From: an uncultured Actinomycetes bacterium
GTDB taxonomy: Bacteria > Actinomycetota > Coriobacteriia > Coriobacteriales > Atopobiaceae
Assembly (NCBI GenBank): GCA_900314685.1
Contig: OMWE01000001.1
Location: forward strand, 124,001 to 188,000
Direction of reading: 5' to 3'
Length of the DNA stretch: 64,000 nucleotides
Part shown: positions 24,641 through 32,837 of the stretch, one piece after another
Layout: every line of letters begins with the position of its first letter
How positions within the stretch are numbered: the first letter of the stretch is position 1
The notes under the pieces: model-generated
Seen by the model: the letters and a program-made list of their open reading frames with translations, nothing else
What the model was told of the DNA's origin: nothing
Database searches by the model: none
Position numbers and translations under genes: made by a program

Positions 24641-25470
24641 GCGCAGTTCGCCTCCTCGTAAGCGTGCAGGGCCTGGCCCTCTTCGGTGCGGTACGCGGCC
24701 TGACGCGCGCGCAGGTCGTTCCAGTCGACCTTGGTGGCGTCGAAGTCGGGGCCGTCGACGCAGGCGAATTTGGTCTCGCCGCCAACCTCGACGCGGCAGC
24801 AGCCGCACATGCCGGTACCGTCGACCATGATCGGGTTGAGCGACGCCATGATCGGGGTGTTGTACTTCTCGGCGGTGAGGGTCGAGAACTTCATCATCGG
24901 GACGGGGCCGACGCAGAAGACGTGGTCGGTCTGGCCGGCCTGGAGCAGGCGCTCCAGCGGCGCGGTGACGACACCCTTCTCGCCGTAGGAGCCGTCGTCC
25001 GTGGTGATGTGGATGTGGTCCTCGGGCAGGATCTCACGGAACTGGTCCTCGAGCAGCAGCAGGTCCTTGGTGCGGGCGCCCATGATGGCGTGCACCTCCT
25101 TGCCCTGCTGGACGAGCAGACGGGTGATCGGGAAGGCGATAGCCAGGCCGACGCCGCCGCCGATGACCGTCCAGATGCCGTCGCCGAACTCGCTGGGCTT
25201 GCCGAGCGGGCCCGTGACGTCCTGGATGCTGTCGCCGACCTCGTACGTGGAGAGCATCTTGGTGGTCTTGCCGACCACCATGAAGATGAACTCGACCCAG
25301 CCCTCTTCGGCGTTCCAGTCCGCAAACGTGAAGGGCACGCGCTCGCCCGTCTCATTTGCACGCACCATCAGGAACTGGCCGGCGTGTGCGTACTTGGCCA
25401 TCCGGGGTGCCTCGATGCGGAACTTGAACACCTTCTCCGAGAACTGCGTCTTTTCGAGGATTTTGTACAT
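24628..25470 (-). CDS. nfnA: Ferredoxin-NADP reductase-like NfnA subunit
   Basis: The 280-residue protein is the flavin and [2Fe-2S] subunit of Nfn, homologous to PyrK-type dehydrogenase electron-transfer proteins. The N-terminal half holds a flavin domain (HAGQFLMVRANETGERVPFT), the middle a nucleotide domain (GGGVGLAIAFPITRLL and GARTKDLLLLEDQF), and the C-terminus the [2Fe-2S] site with MCGCCRVEVGGETKFACVDG. It starts an operon with nfnB. A possible -10 (TAAAAT near 25548) lies upstream but without a strong -35. Confidence 0.94.
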   Translation of the reverse strand: MYKILEKTQFSEKVFKFRIEAPRMAKYAHAGQFLMVRANETGERVPFTFADWNAEEGWVEFIFMVVGKTTKMLSTYEVGDSIQDVTGPLGKPSEFGDGIWTVIGGGVGLAIAFPITRLLVQQGKEVHAIMGARTKDLLLLEDQFREILPEDHIHITTDDGSYGEKGVVTAPLERLLQAGQTDHVFCVGPVPMMKFSTLTAEKYNTPIMASLNPIMVDGTGMCGCCRVEVGGETKFACVDGPDFDATKVDWNDLRARQAAYRTEEGQALHAYEEANCACQK

Positions 25471-25748
25471 TAACGAACTCCTCTCCTAGCAGCGCTACGG
25501 TAGCCCACGGTCCCTACGCCGCGGACACTACACAACCTTACTGATTTTAGCTCAGAACACCAAGGAATAGGGCCGTGTGTCGCACCAAATTGTAGGCAGG
25601 ATACAAAAGGGTGTTGCGAGCTGCGCGTTTGTTGCGGTGGGGGCTCGCCGCCGGAGTCGTCGCGGCGCCGCCGCAGCGGACATCACACACGCTGCCCGCA
25701 CCGCAACGGCACGTCGCCCACTACGCTGCGAGCCCTACCCTCCCGCCC

Positions 25749-25977
25749 TTCGTACACGAACGGCCTTCTTTGGCGGATATAGGGCAAGGAACCCAGGCTC
25801 ATGTACGAATACGCTACGCCGTCCTTCTTGATTTCGTACATGAAAGCGGGTCTTCCCCGCCATCCGCTCCGCAAATAGCCGCTCGTGTACGTTCTGATTG
25901 GCATGGCATCAAAGTTTTCGTACACGAGTACCCGTCTGCCGCCGCCTAGCAGGCAATAAAGGGTGTCGGTGTACGAC
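25749..25977. repeat. Array of three 61-bp palindromes with 84-bp period (family 2)
   Basis: Copies at 25749-25809, 25833-25893 and 25917-25977 begin TTCGTACACGA (or TTCGTACATGA) and end in the inverse, TCGTGTACGAA-like. Each is 61 bp long and starts exactly 84 bp after the previous one, leaving 23-bp spacers with no similarity to one another. The interiors differ but can pair (for instance GCGGG/CCCGC in the second). Looser relatives occur near 26093 and 26208. The flanking parts of this 760-base gap (25471-25748 and 25978-26233) show no gene. Confidence 0.85.
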
Positions 25978-26233
25978 CGGCTTGCGAACCGACGCAGACT
26001 GGGTGCGCGTGAGGGCATGGCGCGGGTATAGCGCAGCGGCAAATCACGCACGAGCAGACGAAATCACGTCACCTACCCGCGAAAAGGGCGGCTCATGTAT
26101 GATTTGCTAATCGCGGCCAATCAATTGGTGTGCCAAGACGCGATCTTCATCTTGTCAATCGCGCACCAGATGGCTCGTCTTCGTAGAAATACGGTTGATG
26201 CCACCACTGATGTACGAAACCGTGCTAGCCCGC

Positions 26234-26809
26234 CTAGCGCCAGGTCGCCGTGCCCGCGAGGCAGGCCTCGACGCACGCCGCCCCATCGGCCGCGAGCAGC
26301 TCGAACTCCTCCACGTAGCCACCTTTGAGCTGGCGCAAGACGTACGTGGCGACGTCCATCTTTCCCGGCGGGCGGCCGATGCCGCAGCGGACGCGGGCAA
26401 AGTCGCGGGTGCCGAGCTTGTCGGCGACCGAACGCAGGCCGTTGTGCGCGTTGAGGCCGCCGCCCCACTTGGCCGCGACCGAGCCCGCGGGCAGGTCGAC
26501 CTCGTCGTGCACGACCAGGATCTCGGCGGGCTTCACGTGGTGCGCGCGGGCGAGCTTGGAGAGCGGGCCGCCGCTGGTATTCATATAGTCCTGCGGCTTG
26601 GCCAGCAGGACCTCGCGCGCCTCGCCGTTCTTCTTGACCTCGATGCTCGCGACCTGACAGCCCGCCTCGCTCTTCCAGTAGCGGACCCCATGGTCGGCGG
26701 CCAAGCGATCGACGACGGCGAAACCGATGCTGTGCCGCGTGAGCTCGTACTCCTTGCCGGGGTTGCCGAGACCGCAGACGATCCTGATGTCCTTGGGACC
26801 TTGTGGCAT
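26234..26809 (-). CDS. pth: Peptidyl-tRNA hydrolase
   Basis: The 191-residue enzyme frees tRNA from stalled peptidyl-tRNA. The signature IVCGLGNPGKEYELTRHSIG (about residues 10-29) contains the essential Asn and His. AKPQDYMNTSGGPLSKLAR, VVHDEVDLPAGSVAAKWGGG and the AHNGLRSV block supply the other active-site residues (Asp and Asn). The start is only 2 bases beyond the stop of the glycosidase gene, and its GAGGAG site lies within that gene's last codons, so translation is coupled to it. Usually pth follows prs directly; here a GH2 gene and a palindrome array lie between. Confidence 0.97.
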   Translation of the reverse strand: MPQGPKDIRIVCGLGNPGKEYELTRHSIGFAVVDRLAADHGVRYWKSEAGCQVASIEVKKNGEAREVLLAKPQDYMNTSGGPLSKLARAHHVKPAEILVVHDEVDLPAGSVAAKWGGGLNAHNGLRSVADKLGTRDFARVRCGIGRPPGKMDVATYVLRQLKGGYVEEFELLAADGAACVEACLAGTATWR

Positions 26810-26811
26810 GG

Positions 26812-29397
26812 CTACTCCTCGTTCGCGATGGGAATGGGGGCCGGCGCGGGGGCGGGGGCCGGCGCGGGGGCGGGGGCCGGCGCGGATGCGGGGGTCGGCG
26901 CGGGGGCAGACGCAATCGCGGCCTCGGCGGAGGCGGAGCCCAGGGCGCTCGTCACGGTCAGGCGGACGCTCCCCTCCCCGCCCGCACGGACGACGGCGAG
27001 CGCGCGTCCGTAGTAACTCGTGTAGTCGCCCGTCGTGAAGCGCTCCTCCGTGCGCGGGTTGGCGCTGCCAAAGGCCAGCAGCTCGCCGCCGGTAGCCTCG
27101 GCGTGCAGGAGCTCGTCGGCGTTGGACTCCGCGATGGCCTCGTCGCCGATCCAGACATCAAAGTAGACGAGCTCGCCGGGCGCAACGTCCGTCTTCTCCG
27201 CCCGGACCTGCACCTGGAGGGCGGTCGCCGTACGGAGCTCGCTGCGGGCGATCTCGTGGTCGTCCTCGTCGAAGGCCACGGCCGTCAGGACGCCCGGCTC
27301 GTAGCGGGGCAAGAAGGTCGCGCGCCCGTCACGGCAGCGGCGGCGCGCGACGAGTCGGCCGTTGAGCCAGAGCTCCACGTGCTTGCAGGGGAAGTAGACC
27401 TCGACCGGCGCCAGGTTGCCCTCGCAGCCGCGCCAGCTCCAGCTGGGCAGGGAGTTGGTGCCGCGCCAGGTCGCGCGCTGGGCCTCGACGCCGGGGTGGT
27501 TGGGCGGCTTGACGCTGATAGCGGGCCTGGCCAGCACGCCCCAGGTGGCCTGAGCCCAGTAGAGGTCGCCGGTCGGGTTGCCCAGGATGTCGAGCGCGCC
27601 GGTGTCGGCGAGCAGCCAGGGGTAGGGCTTCTCGAAGCCGCGCTCATCCTGCCGCCAGGTCCAGGCGCCGGAGCCGACCTCGCCCAGGTAGTCCCAGGCG
27701 GTCCACATGAAGTCACCGATCAGGTAGGGATAGCGCTCGACCATGGCCCAGTTTTTTGCGATGTCCTGCGGGAACGTCTCGGAGCCCACAATCAGGCGGT
27801 CGGGATGCGCGCTGCCCTCGAGCGGGTAGCGTCCCGAGGCATAGTTGTAGCCGGCGATGTCGAGCGGGTCGAGCGCCGGCGAGACGAGCCGGTCGGCAAA
27901 GGGCAGGTCGCAGGCGTGGTTCATAGCGCCGCCGACCTTGTCCGCGATCAGGTTGAAGAGCAGGCTGCCCGTGGCGTCCATGCCCTCGTCGGCGCGCGTG
28001 TCGCGGCCGCCACCCTCCTTGTAGGTGTCGGCGCCCAGGCAGGAGCCGAGCAGGATGGCCAGGTTGATGCCCGCACCGGTCGGACGGCTGGGGTCGAGGC
28101 GGCGCATCTCGGCCACCAGGTCGCGCAACGTCTGCACGCCCTGCTCGTCGCAGGGCTCCGAGACCTCGTTTGCCACCGAGTACATGACCACGCTCGGGTG
28201 GTTGAAGTCGTGCGCGACCATGGCCGCCAGGTCGTCTGCGTGGTACTCGGGCCAGTCGGTGGCGTAGTCGGCCGGGTTCTTGTGGCGGTACCACATGTCC
28301 CACGCCTCGTCCATCACGTACACGCCCAGCTCGTCGCAGGCGTCGAGGAGACCGCGGCTCGCAGGGTTGTGGGAGGAGCGGATCGCGTTGAAGCCCGCCT
28401 CCTTGAGCAGACGAACGCGGCGCCGGTCGGCTTCCGCGGGGGACGCCGCACCGAGGATGCCGTTGTCGTGGTGGATGCAGCCGCCGCGCAGAAGCGTCTC
28501 GCGGCCGTTGACGAAGAAGCCCCGCGGGCCCCACGACAGCGCACGCACGCCGAAGCGCACCTCCGCGACCTCGGGCTCTGCCTCAGGCCCCACCTCGGGC
28601 TCGAGCATGGGCGTCGCGTCGCCCATTCCCGCAGCCATGTTTGTCTTCTCCGCGGCGACAGTCACGCGGCAGGTGTAGAGGTACGGGGTCTCGTCGCTCC
28701 ACAGGTGGGCGTCGGGTATCTCGAGGTCGCAGGGGGCGCCTGTGCCGGTCGCCACGACGGCTCCGTCCGCGTCCAGGATCTCGATCGTCGCGTCGGTCGG
28801 CACGCCCGTCACCCAGACGACAGCGGGTTTGTACGAGAGCGTCTCCACGCGCAGGTCCCAGGGCCCAATGGCCGCCACGGCGCCCGTGTCCGGCGCAGCA
28901 GCCGCATCCGCCACGGCGGCCGTGCCCGGCGCGCCGAGCCACAGCTCGACGGGCCGGTAGATGCCACCGCCCGCGTACCAGCGGGAGTTCGGCTGGTCCT
29001 CCGTCGAGCAACGCACCTCGACCACGTTTGTCTTACCCGGTACGAGCACCGAGTCGATACGGACGAGGAAGGGACGGTAGCCGTACGGCACGGACGCCAG
29101 CAACTCACCGTTGACCCGCACCTCCGCGTGCGCCATCACGCCGCCGAACTCCAGCTCCACGCGGCGGTCCGCCCAATCGGCGGGCACGTCGAGCTCCTTG
29201 GTGTAGCGGTAGCGACCGCCCTCGTAATAGGCACCGCCCGCACCGCTCGGGGCGTCGGCGCGCCGGGCCTCGATCTGCATCGCGTCGTGCGGCAATGTCA
29301 CGGGCACCGGTCCGCCCGCTGCGGTCACGACTGCTGCACTTTCCTGCACCGAAAGCTTCTCAAAGAGCCAGCCGCGATTGAAATCATATCTACGCAT
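26812..29397 (-). CDS. Glycoside hydrolase family 2 (beta-galactosidase-like)
   Basis: The 861-residue protein has the GH2 order: a sugar-binding jelly-roll domain (DFNRGWLF, VTLPHDAM, GGAYYEGGRYRY; 1-155), an immunoglobulin-like domain with an acidic Ala/Glu-rich insert (about 255-285), then the TIM barrel. The acid/base Glu is in SVANEVSEP and the nucleophile Glu in LIVGSETFP. RGGCIHHDNG and SHNPASRGLLDACDELG are typical of the family. It lacks a signal peptide, so it should act on imported sugars. Residues 825-858 are a low-complexity Ala-Pro tail. The start has AGAAGGAA. The exact substrate (beta-galactoside, beta-glucuronide or beta-mannoside) cannot be told. Confidence 0.9.
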   Translation of the reverse strand: MRRYDFNRGWLFEKLSVQESAAVVTAAGGPVPVTLPHDAMQIEARRADAPSGAGGAYYEGGRYRYTKELDVPADWADRRVELEFGGVMAHAEVRVNGELLASVPYGYRPFLVRIDSVLVPGKTNVVEVRCSTEDQPNSRWYAGGGIYRPVELWLGAPGTAAVADAAAAPDTGAVAAIGPWDLRVETLSYKPAVVWVTGVPTDATIEILDADGAVVATGTGAPCDLEIPDAHLWSDETPYLYTCRVTVAAEKTNMAAGMGDATPMLEPEVGPEAEPEVAEVRFGVRALSWGPRGFFVNGRETLLRGGCIHHDNGILGAASPAEADRRRVRLLKEAGFNAIRSSHNPASRGLLDACDELGVYVMDEAWDMWYRHKNPADYATDWPEYHADDLAAMVAHDFNHPSVVMYSVANEVSEPCDEQGVQTLRDLVAEMRRLDPSRPTGAGINLAILLGSCLGADTYKEGGGRDTRADEGMDATGSLLFNLIADKVGGAMNHACDLPFADRLVSPALDPLDIAGYNYASGRYPLEGSAHPDRLIVGSETFPQDIAKNWAMVERYPYLIGDFMWTAWDYLGEVGSGAWTWRQDERGFEKPYPWLLADTGALDILGNPTGDLYWAQATWGVLARPAISVKPPNHPGVEAQRATWRGTNSLPSWSWRGCEGNLAPVEVYFPCKHVELWLNGRLVARRRCRDGRATFLPRYEPGVLTAVAFDEDDHEIARSELRTATALQVQVRAEKTDVAPGELVYFDVWIGDEAIAESNADELLHAEATGGELLAFGSANPRTEERFTTGDYTSYYGRALAVVRAGGEGSVRLTVTSALGSASAEAAIASAPAPTPASAPAPAPAPAPAPAPAPIPIANEE
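26836..26907. repeat. Four 18-bp tandem units coding the Ala-Pro tail
   Basis: Four copies of GGGGGCCGGCGCGGGGGC, the last two with point changes, encode the PAPAPA tail of the GH2 protein on the minus strand. The length is a multiple of three, so expansion keeps the frame and leaves the overlapping pth signals intact. Confidence 0.9.
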
Positions 29398-29615
29398 GGG
29401 GTTCCTTCTCTCTCGTCATCCATCCCACTCTAGCAGGTGGCATCAATCCTCGCCTTCCCGAGGGCCTGCAACACCGGCGGAAGGTTTCCGACAGCAATCG
29501 GCAGAGAAGGGATTCTGCATGCGATGCCAAAGTGCAGCGGGAGGGGCCCCAACTCCTCAACAGCTCGATATGAAGTGCAGCCAGTGCACCTTCATTGTCA
29601 CAGCAACGAATCGGT

Positions 29616-29839
29616 TTACCCCCTTGGGCGGGGTTTTGCGTAATTTCGTGACAAACGCCGTGTGGGAGGGTTACTCGTCAGCCGCCCATCGGACCGATTT
29701 ACCCTCCCGGGCAGGGTTTTACGAATATTCGCAGAAAACTCTACGTGAGAGGGTCGCCCACCAATCATGCGCCGGATCGATTTACCCTCTTAGGTGTGGT
29801 TTTACGCAAATCCGCAGCAAAGCCCATGTAGGAGGGTAA
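29616..29839. repeat. Second array of family-1 palindromes, exact 83-bp period
   Basis: Copies at 29616-29673, 29699-29754 and 29782-29839 begin TTACCC and end GGGTTA or GGGTAA, with inner GGTTTT.CG arms. Their starts are exactly 83 bp apart. They match the 12448-12793 array in arms and architecture but differ in loops. They lie in the gap between the GH2 gene and the prs terminator. The rest of the gap (29398-29615, 29840-30103) holds only the repeat and terminator listed separately. Confidence 0.85.
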
Positions 29840-29880
29840 CTCGCCAGAGAGCACCCGAGAGCGAGCGGCGGCCATGACGC

Positions 29881-29940
29881 ATGCCGGAAAGCCATGGTGC
29901 ACGCCGAAAAGCCATGGCGCACGTCGAGATGTCATGCCGC
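29881..29940. repeat. Three 20-bp tandem units
   Basis: Units ATGCCGGAAAGCCATGGTGC, ACGCCGAAAAGCCATGGCGC and ACGTCGAGATGTCATGCCGC follow one another without gaps. The third is the most diverged. No coding sense is seen. Confidence 0.6.
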
Positions 29941-29948
29941 GCGCTATG

Positions 29949-29988
29949 AAAAATCCCCCCGGCACACCAGACGCGTAGCCAGGGGGAT
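29949..29988 (-). terminator. Terminator of prs
   Basis: On the minus strand ATCCCCCTGGC and GCCGGGGGGAT pair (with a small mismatch) and are followed by TTTTTC, about 115 bases after the prs stop codon. Confidence 0.75.
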
Positions 29989-30103
29989 GTTTCATGTGCT
30001 CATGAACCGCTCGCAACCGCATAGCCGCCTGTCGGGCGCAGGCCAGCGGTTGCGGCCCGAAGTGGTGAAGACGAACGTATCGCTCGCCACCGCGAAGACG
30101 GAC

Positions 30104-31111
30104 CTACAGCTCGGCGCCGCCGCCAAAGATCGTGGAGGTCGGCTGGTTGGTGTAGACCTGGTTGATGGCTTCGGCCAGCTCGTCGGCGACCGAGATCGTC
30201 TTGATCTTGGAGCCGGGCTGGTTGGCGACGGCGCAGGGGATGGCGTCGGTCACGCAGCACTCCTCGATGGGGGCCTCCTGCAGGCGCTCGATGGCCGGGC
30301 CGGAGAAGATGCCGTGGGTCGCGCAGACGTAGATCTCGCGGGCGCCCTGCTTCTTGAGCTCCTTGACGGAGCCGCACAGCGTGCCGGCGGTGTCGATCAT
30401 GTCGTCGTTGACGATACAGATCTTATCCTTGATGTCGCCGATCACGGCCAGCACCTCGGAGACGTTGTGCTTGGGGCGGCCCTTGGCGGCGATGGCCAGG
30501 TTGCAGCCGATCATGTCGGCCAGCTTCTTGGCGGCCTTGGCGCGGCCGGCATCGGGCGAGACGACGACCATCTCGTCGGTGTTCCAGCCCTTCTCCTCCG
30601 CGAGGTCGTTGTAGTACTGGCCAAAGAGGTCGAGCGCGGTGAGGTGCGTCACAGGGATGTCAAAGAATCCCTGGATCTGGCCCTGGTGCAGGTCGAGCGT
30701 GATCACGCGGTCGACGCCGGAGGTCTCGAGCAGGTTGGCCACCAGGCGCGCAGTGATCGGCTCGCGCGGGGCGGCCTTGCGGTCCTGACGGGCGTAGGCG
30801 TAGTGCGGGATGACGGCGGTGACGGAGGCCGCGGAGGCACGCTTCGCCGCGTCGGCCGCGATCAGGAGCTCCATCAGGATGTCGTTGACGTTGGAGCCGG
30901 TGATGGACTGGATGATAAAGACCTCGTCGCCGCGGACGGACTCCTCGAAACGGCAGTAGATCTCACCGTTGGCGAACTTCTCGATCTTGAGGCCCGAGAG
31001 CTCCAAGTGGAGGATGTCGGCGATCTTTTGCGCAAGCTCGCGGTTGCCGTTGCCGGTATAGAGCTTAATCTCCTTGTAGGCGGGCATCGGGGCGTGGAGG
31101 TTTTCGTACAT
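30104..31111 (-). CDS. prs: Ribose-phosphate pyrophosphokinase
   Basis: The 335-residue enzyme makes PRPP from ribose-5-phosphate and ATP for nucleotide, His and Trp synthesis. The flexible loop HYAYARQDRKAAPREPIT and the PRPP-binding loop IVNDDMIDTAGTLCGSVKEL (usually VDDMIDTAGT) are clear, as is KFANGEIYCRFEESVRGDEV with the FxDGE-like motif. The start ATG directly abuts the glmU stop (TAAATG), so the two are co-translated, as in many Gram-positive bacteria. It feeds the PRPP needed by purL elsewhere in the window. Confidence 0.97.
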   Translation of the reverse strand: MYENLHAPMPAYKEIKLYTGNGNRELAQKIADILHLELSGLKIEKFANGEIYCRFEESVRGDEVFIIQSITGSNVNDILMELLIAADAAKRASAASVTAVIPHYAYARQDRKAAPREPITARLVANLLETSGVDRVITLDLHQGQIQGFFDIPVTHLTALDLFGQYYNDLAEEKGWNTDEMVVVSPDAGRAKAAKKLADMIGCNLAIAAKGRPKHNVSEVLAVIGDIKDKICIVNDDMIDTAGTLCGSVKELKKQGAREIYVCATHGIFSGPAIERLQEAPIEECCVTDAIPCAVANQPGSKIKTISVADELAEAINQVYTNQPTSTIFGGGAEL

Positions 31112-32500
31112 TTAGTTCTCCTTCTTGAGACGAGCCATACGCGCGGAAGCATATCCTTCGATGATCTTCTGCTCGGACCGTTCGATTGCCAGCGCGTCGG
31201 CCGGCACATCGCGGGTGATGCAGGAGCTGGCGCCCACGAGGGCACCGTCGCCGATCGAGACCGGCGCAACCATCATAGTATCGGAACCGACAAACACATT
31301 GTCCCCTATGAAGGTCTTATTCTTATGGACCCCATCATAGTTGCAAGTGATTGAGCCCGCACCGACGTTGACGCCCTCGCCCATCGTCGTGTCGCCGATG
31401 TAGCTGAGGTGCGGCACCTTGGAGCCCTTGCCGATCGTGGAGTTCTTGATCTCCACGTGCGTGCCGGCCTTGGAGCCGTCGAGCAGGTGGGCACCGGGAC
31501 GCAGGTAGGCGCGCGGGCCGCAGTTGACGTCGTTTTCGAGCGTGGCCTGGATAGCGACCGTCTCGTCCACAGTGCAGTCGTCGCCGACCGTCGTGTCGGT
31601 CAGGCGGGTGTTGGGGCCGACGGTGCAGCCCTCACCGATGCTGGTCTTGCCCCAGAGCATCGTGAGGGGAAGCAGGACGGTGTCGCGGCCGACCGTCACG
31701 TCGGGGCCGACCCAGACGGAGTCGGGGTCGAGCATCGAGACGCCCTCGGCCATCAGGCCCTCGTTGATGCGTCGCTGCATGACCTTGTTGGCCTCCGCGA
31801 GCTGGGAGCGGCTGTTGACGCCGAGCAGCTCGGTGTAGTCGTCCACGTGCACCGCCGCGACCGGCTCGCCCATGCCCACGTAGATACCCACCATGTCGGT
31901 GAGGTAGTACTCGTGCTGGACGTTGTCGTTGCCGATCTTGTCGATGTTGGCCGTCAGGCGGCCGCCGCAGAAACAGTAGATGCTGGAATTGCACTCGGTC
32001 AGGCGCTCGCGCTGCTCGGGCGTGCAGTCCTTGTGCTCGATGATCGAGCGGACGCTGCCGTCCTCCGCGAAGTCCAGGCGACCGTAGCCCGTGACGTCGG
32101 GCGGGGTCATCGTGAGCACCGTGCAGGCGTTGTGCGCCGCCATGGTGCGCTGGATCAGGTCCTTGATCGTGTCGGCGCGCAGGAGCGGCGAGTCACCCGA
32201 GAGCACCACGACCGGGCCCTGGAAGCCGCCGAGCGCGTCGCGCACCACGCGCACCGCGTGACCGGTGCCGAGGCGCTCCGTCTGCTCGACGAAGGTCACG
32301 TCCTCGCCCGCCAGCGACGCGCGCACCTCGTCGGCGCCGTTGCCGACGACCACGACCACGCGGTCGACGCCGGCGTCGCGGGCGGCACGAACCGACCACC
32401 AGACCAGCGGCTTGTCGAGGACCTTGTGAACTACTTTGGGATGACGGGACTTCATACGCGTACCCTCGCCCGCGGCGAGGACAATCGCAGTAATGGGCAT
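31112..32500 (-). CDS. glmU: Bifunctional GlcNAc-1-P uridyltransferase / GlcN-1-P acetyltransferase
   Basis: The 462-residue enzyme makes UDP-GlcNAc from glucosamine-1-phosphate in two steps. The N-terminal nucleotidyltransferase has IVLAAGEGTRMKSRHPKVVH (residues 5-24). The C-terminal half is a left-handed beta helix of hexapeptide repeats (for example VEIKNSTIGKGSKVPHLSYI, DTTMGEGVNVGAGSITCNYD). The start at 32500 has GGAGG 8 bases upstream; sequence before it is not conserved. With GlmS and GlmM at 40006-43307 the pathway from fructose-6-phosphate to UDP-GlcNAc is complete in the window. A -10-like TATAGT lies near 32541 on the minus strand. Confidence 0.97.
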   Translation of the reverse strand: MPITAIVLAAGEGTRMKSRHPKVVHKVLDKPLVWWSVRAARDAGVDRVVVVVGNGADEVRASLAGEDVTFVEQTERLGTGHAVRVVRDALGGFQGPVVVLSGDSPLLRADTIKDLIQRTMAAHNACTVLTMTPPDVTGYGRLDFAEDGSVRSIIEHKDCTPEQRERLTECNSSIYCFCGGRLTANIDKIGNDNVQHEYYLTDMVGIYVGMGEPVAAVHVDDYTELLGVNSRSQLAEANKVMQRRINEGLMAEGVSMLDPDSVWVGPDVTVGRDTVLLPLTMLWGKTSIGEGCTVGPNTRLTDTTVGDDCTVDETVAIQATLENDVNCGPRAYLRPGAHLLDGSKAGTHVEIKNSTIGKGSKVPHLSYIGDTTMGEGVNVGAGSITCNYDGVHKNKTFIGDNVFVGSDTMMVAPVSIGDGALVGASSCITRDVPADALAIERSEQKIIEGYASARMARLKKEN

Positions 32501-32597
32501 AGATAAGCCTCCAGCGACTCGTACGTGAGATGCGAACCCACTATAACGCGACTTTTGACGCACCTTTGACGCGGTATCAAAAAGGCACACACAAAAG

Positions 32598-32671
32598 TGG
32601 CTGGGGCAGAGGGGATCGAACCCCCATTCACGGCACCAAAAACCGTTGTCCTACCATTGGACGATACCCCA
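32598..32671 (-). tRNA. tRNA-Gln, anticodon TTG
   Basis: The 74-base minus-strand sequence folds as a cloverleaf with TGGGGTA/TGCCCCA acceptor arms, anticodon TTG in TTTTGGT, T-arm GGGGTTCGATCCCC and an encoded CCA. The first pair is U:A, as usual for tRNA-Gln. It stands between glmU and the TsaD fusion gene. Confidence 0.95.
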
Positions 32672-32750
32672 GTGCATGGGACATTCTAACAGGTTGCGAC
32701 GCTGCACGGGGGCGCGGCGTGCGCATCGCCATTTCTACGCAGGTCGACTG

Positions 32751-32837
32751 CGTGACGGTCCCCCGTCACCTGTCACGTGTCACTCCCCCGTCACCTGTCA
32801 CCTCACGTCACCGTGTCACTCCCCCGTCACCTGTCAC
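32751..32837. repeat. Three CCCCCGTCACCTGTCAC repeats
   Basis: Three copies, at 32751-32776, 32777-32801 and 32813-32837, share GTCACTCCCCCGTCACCTGT. The same unit occurs twice near 20628-20688. The last copy overlaps the last codon and stop of the TsaD fusion gene (TGA at 32834-32836). Confidence 0.85.
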
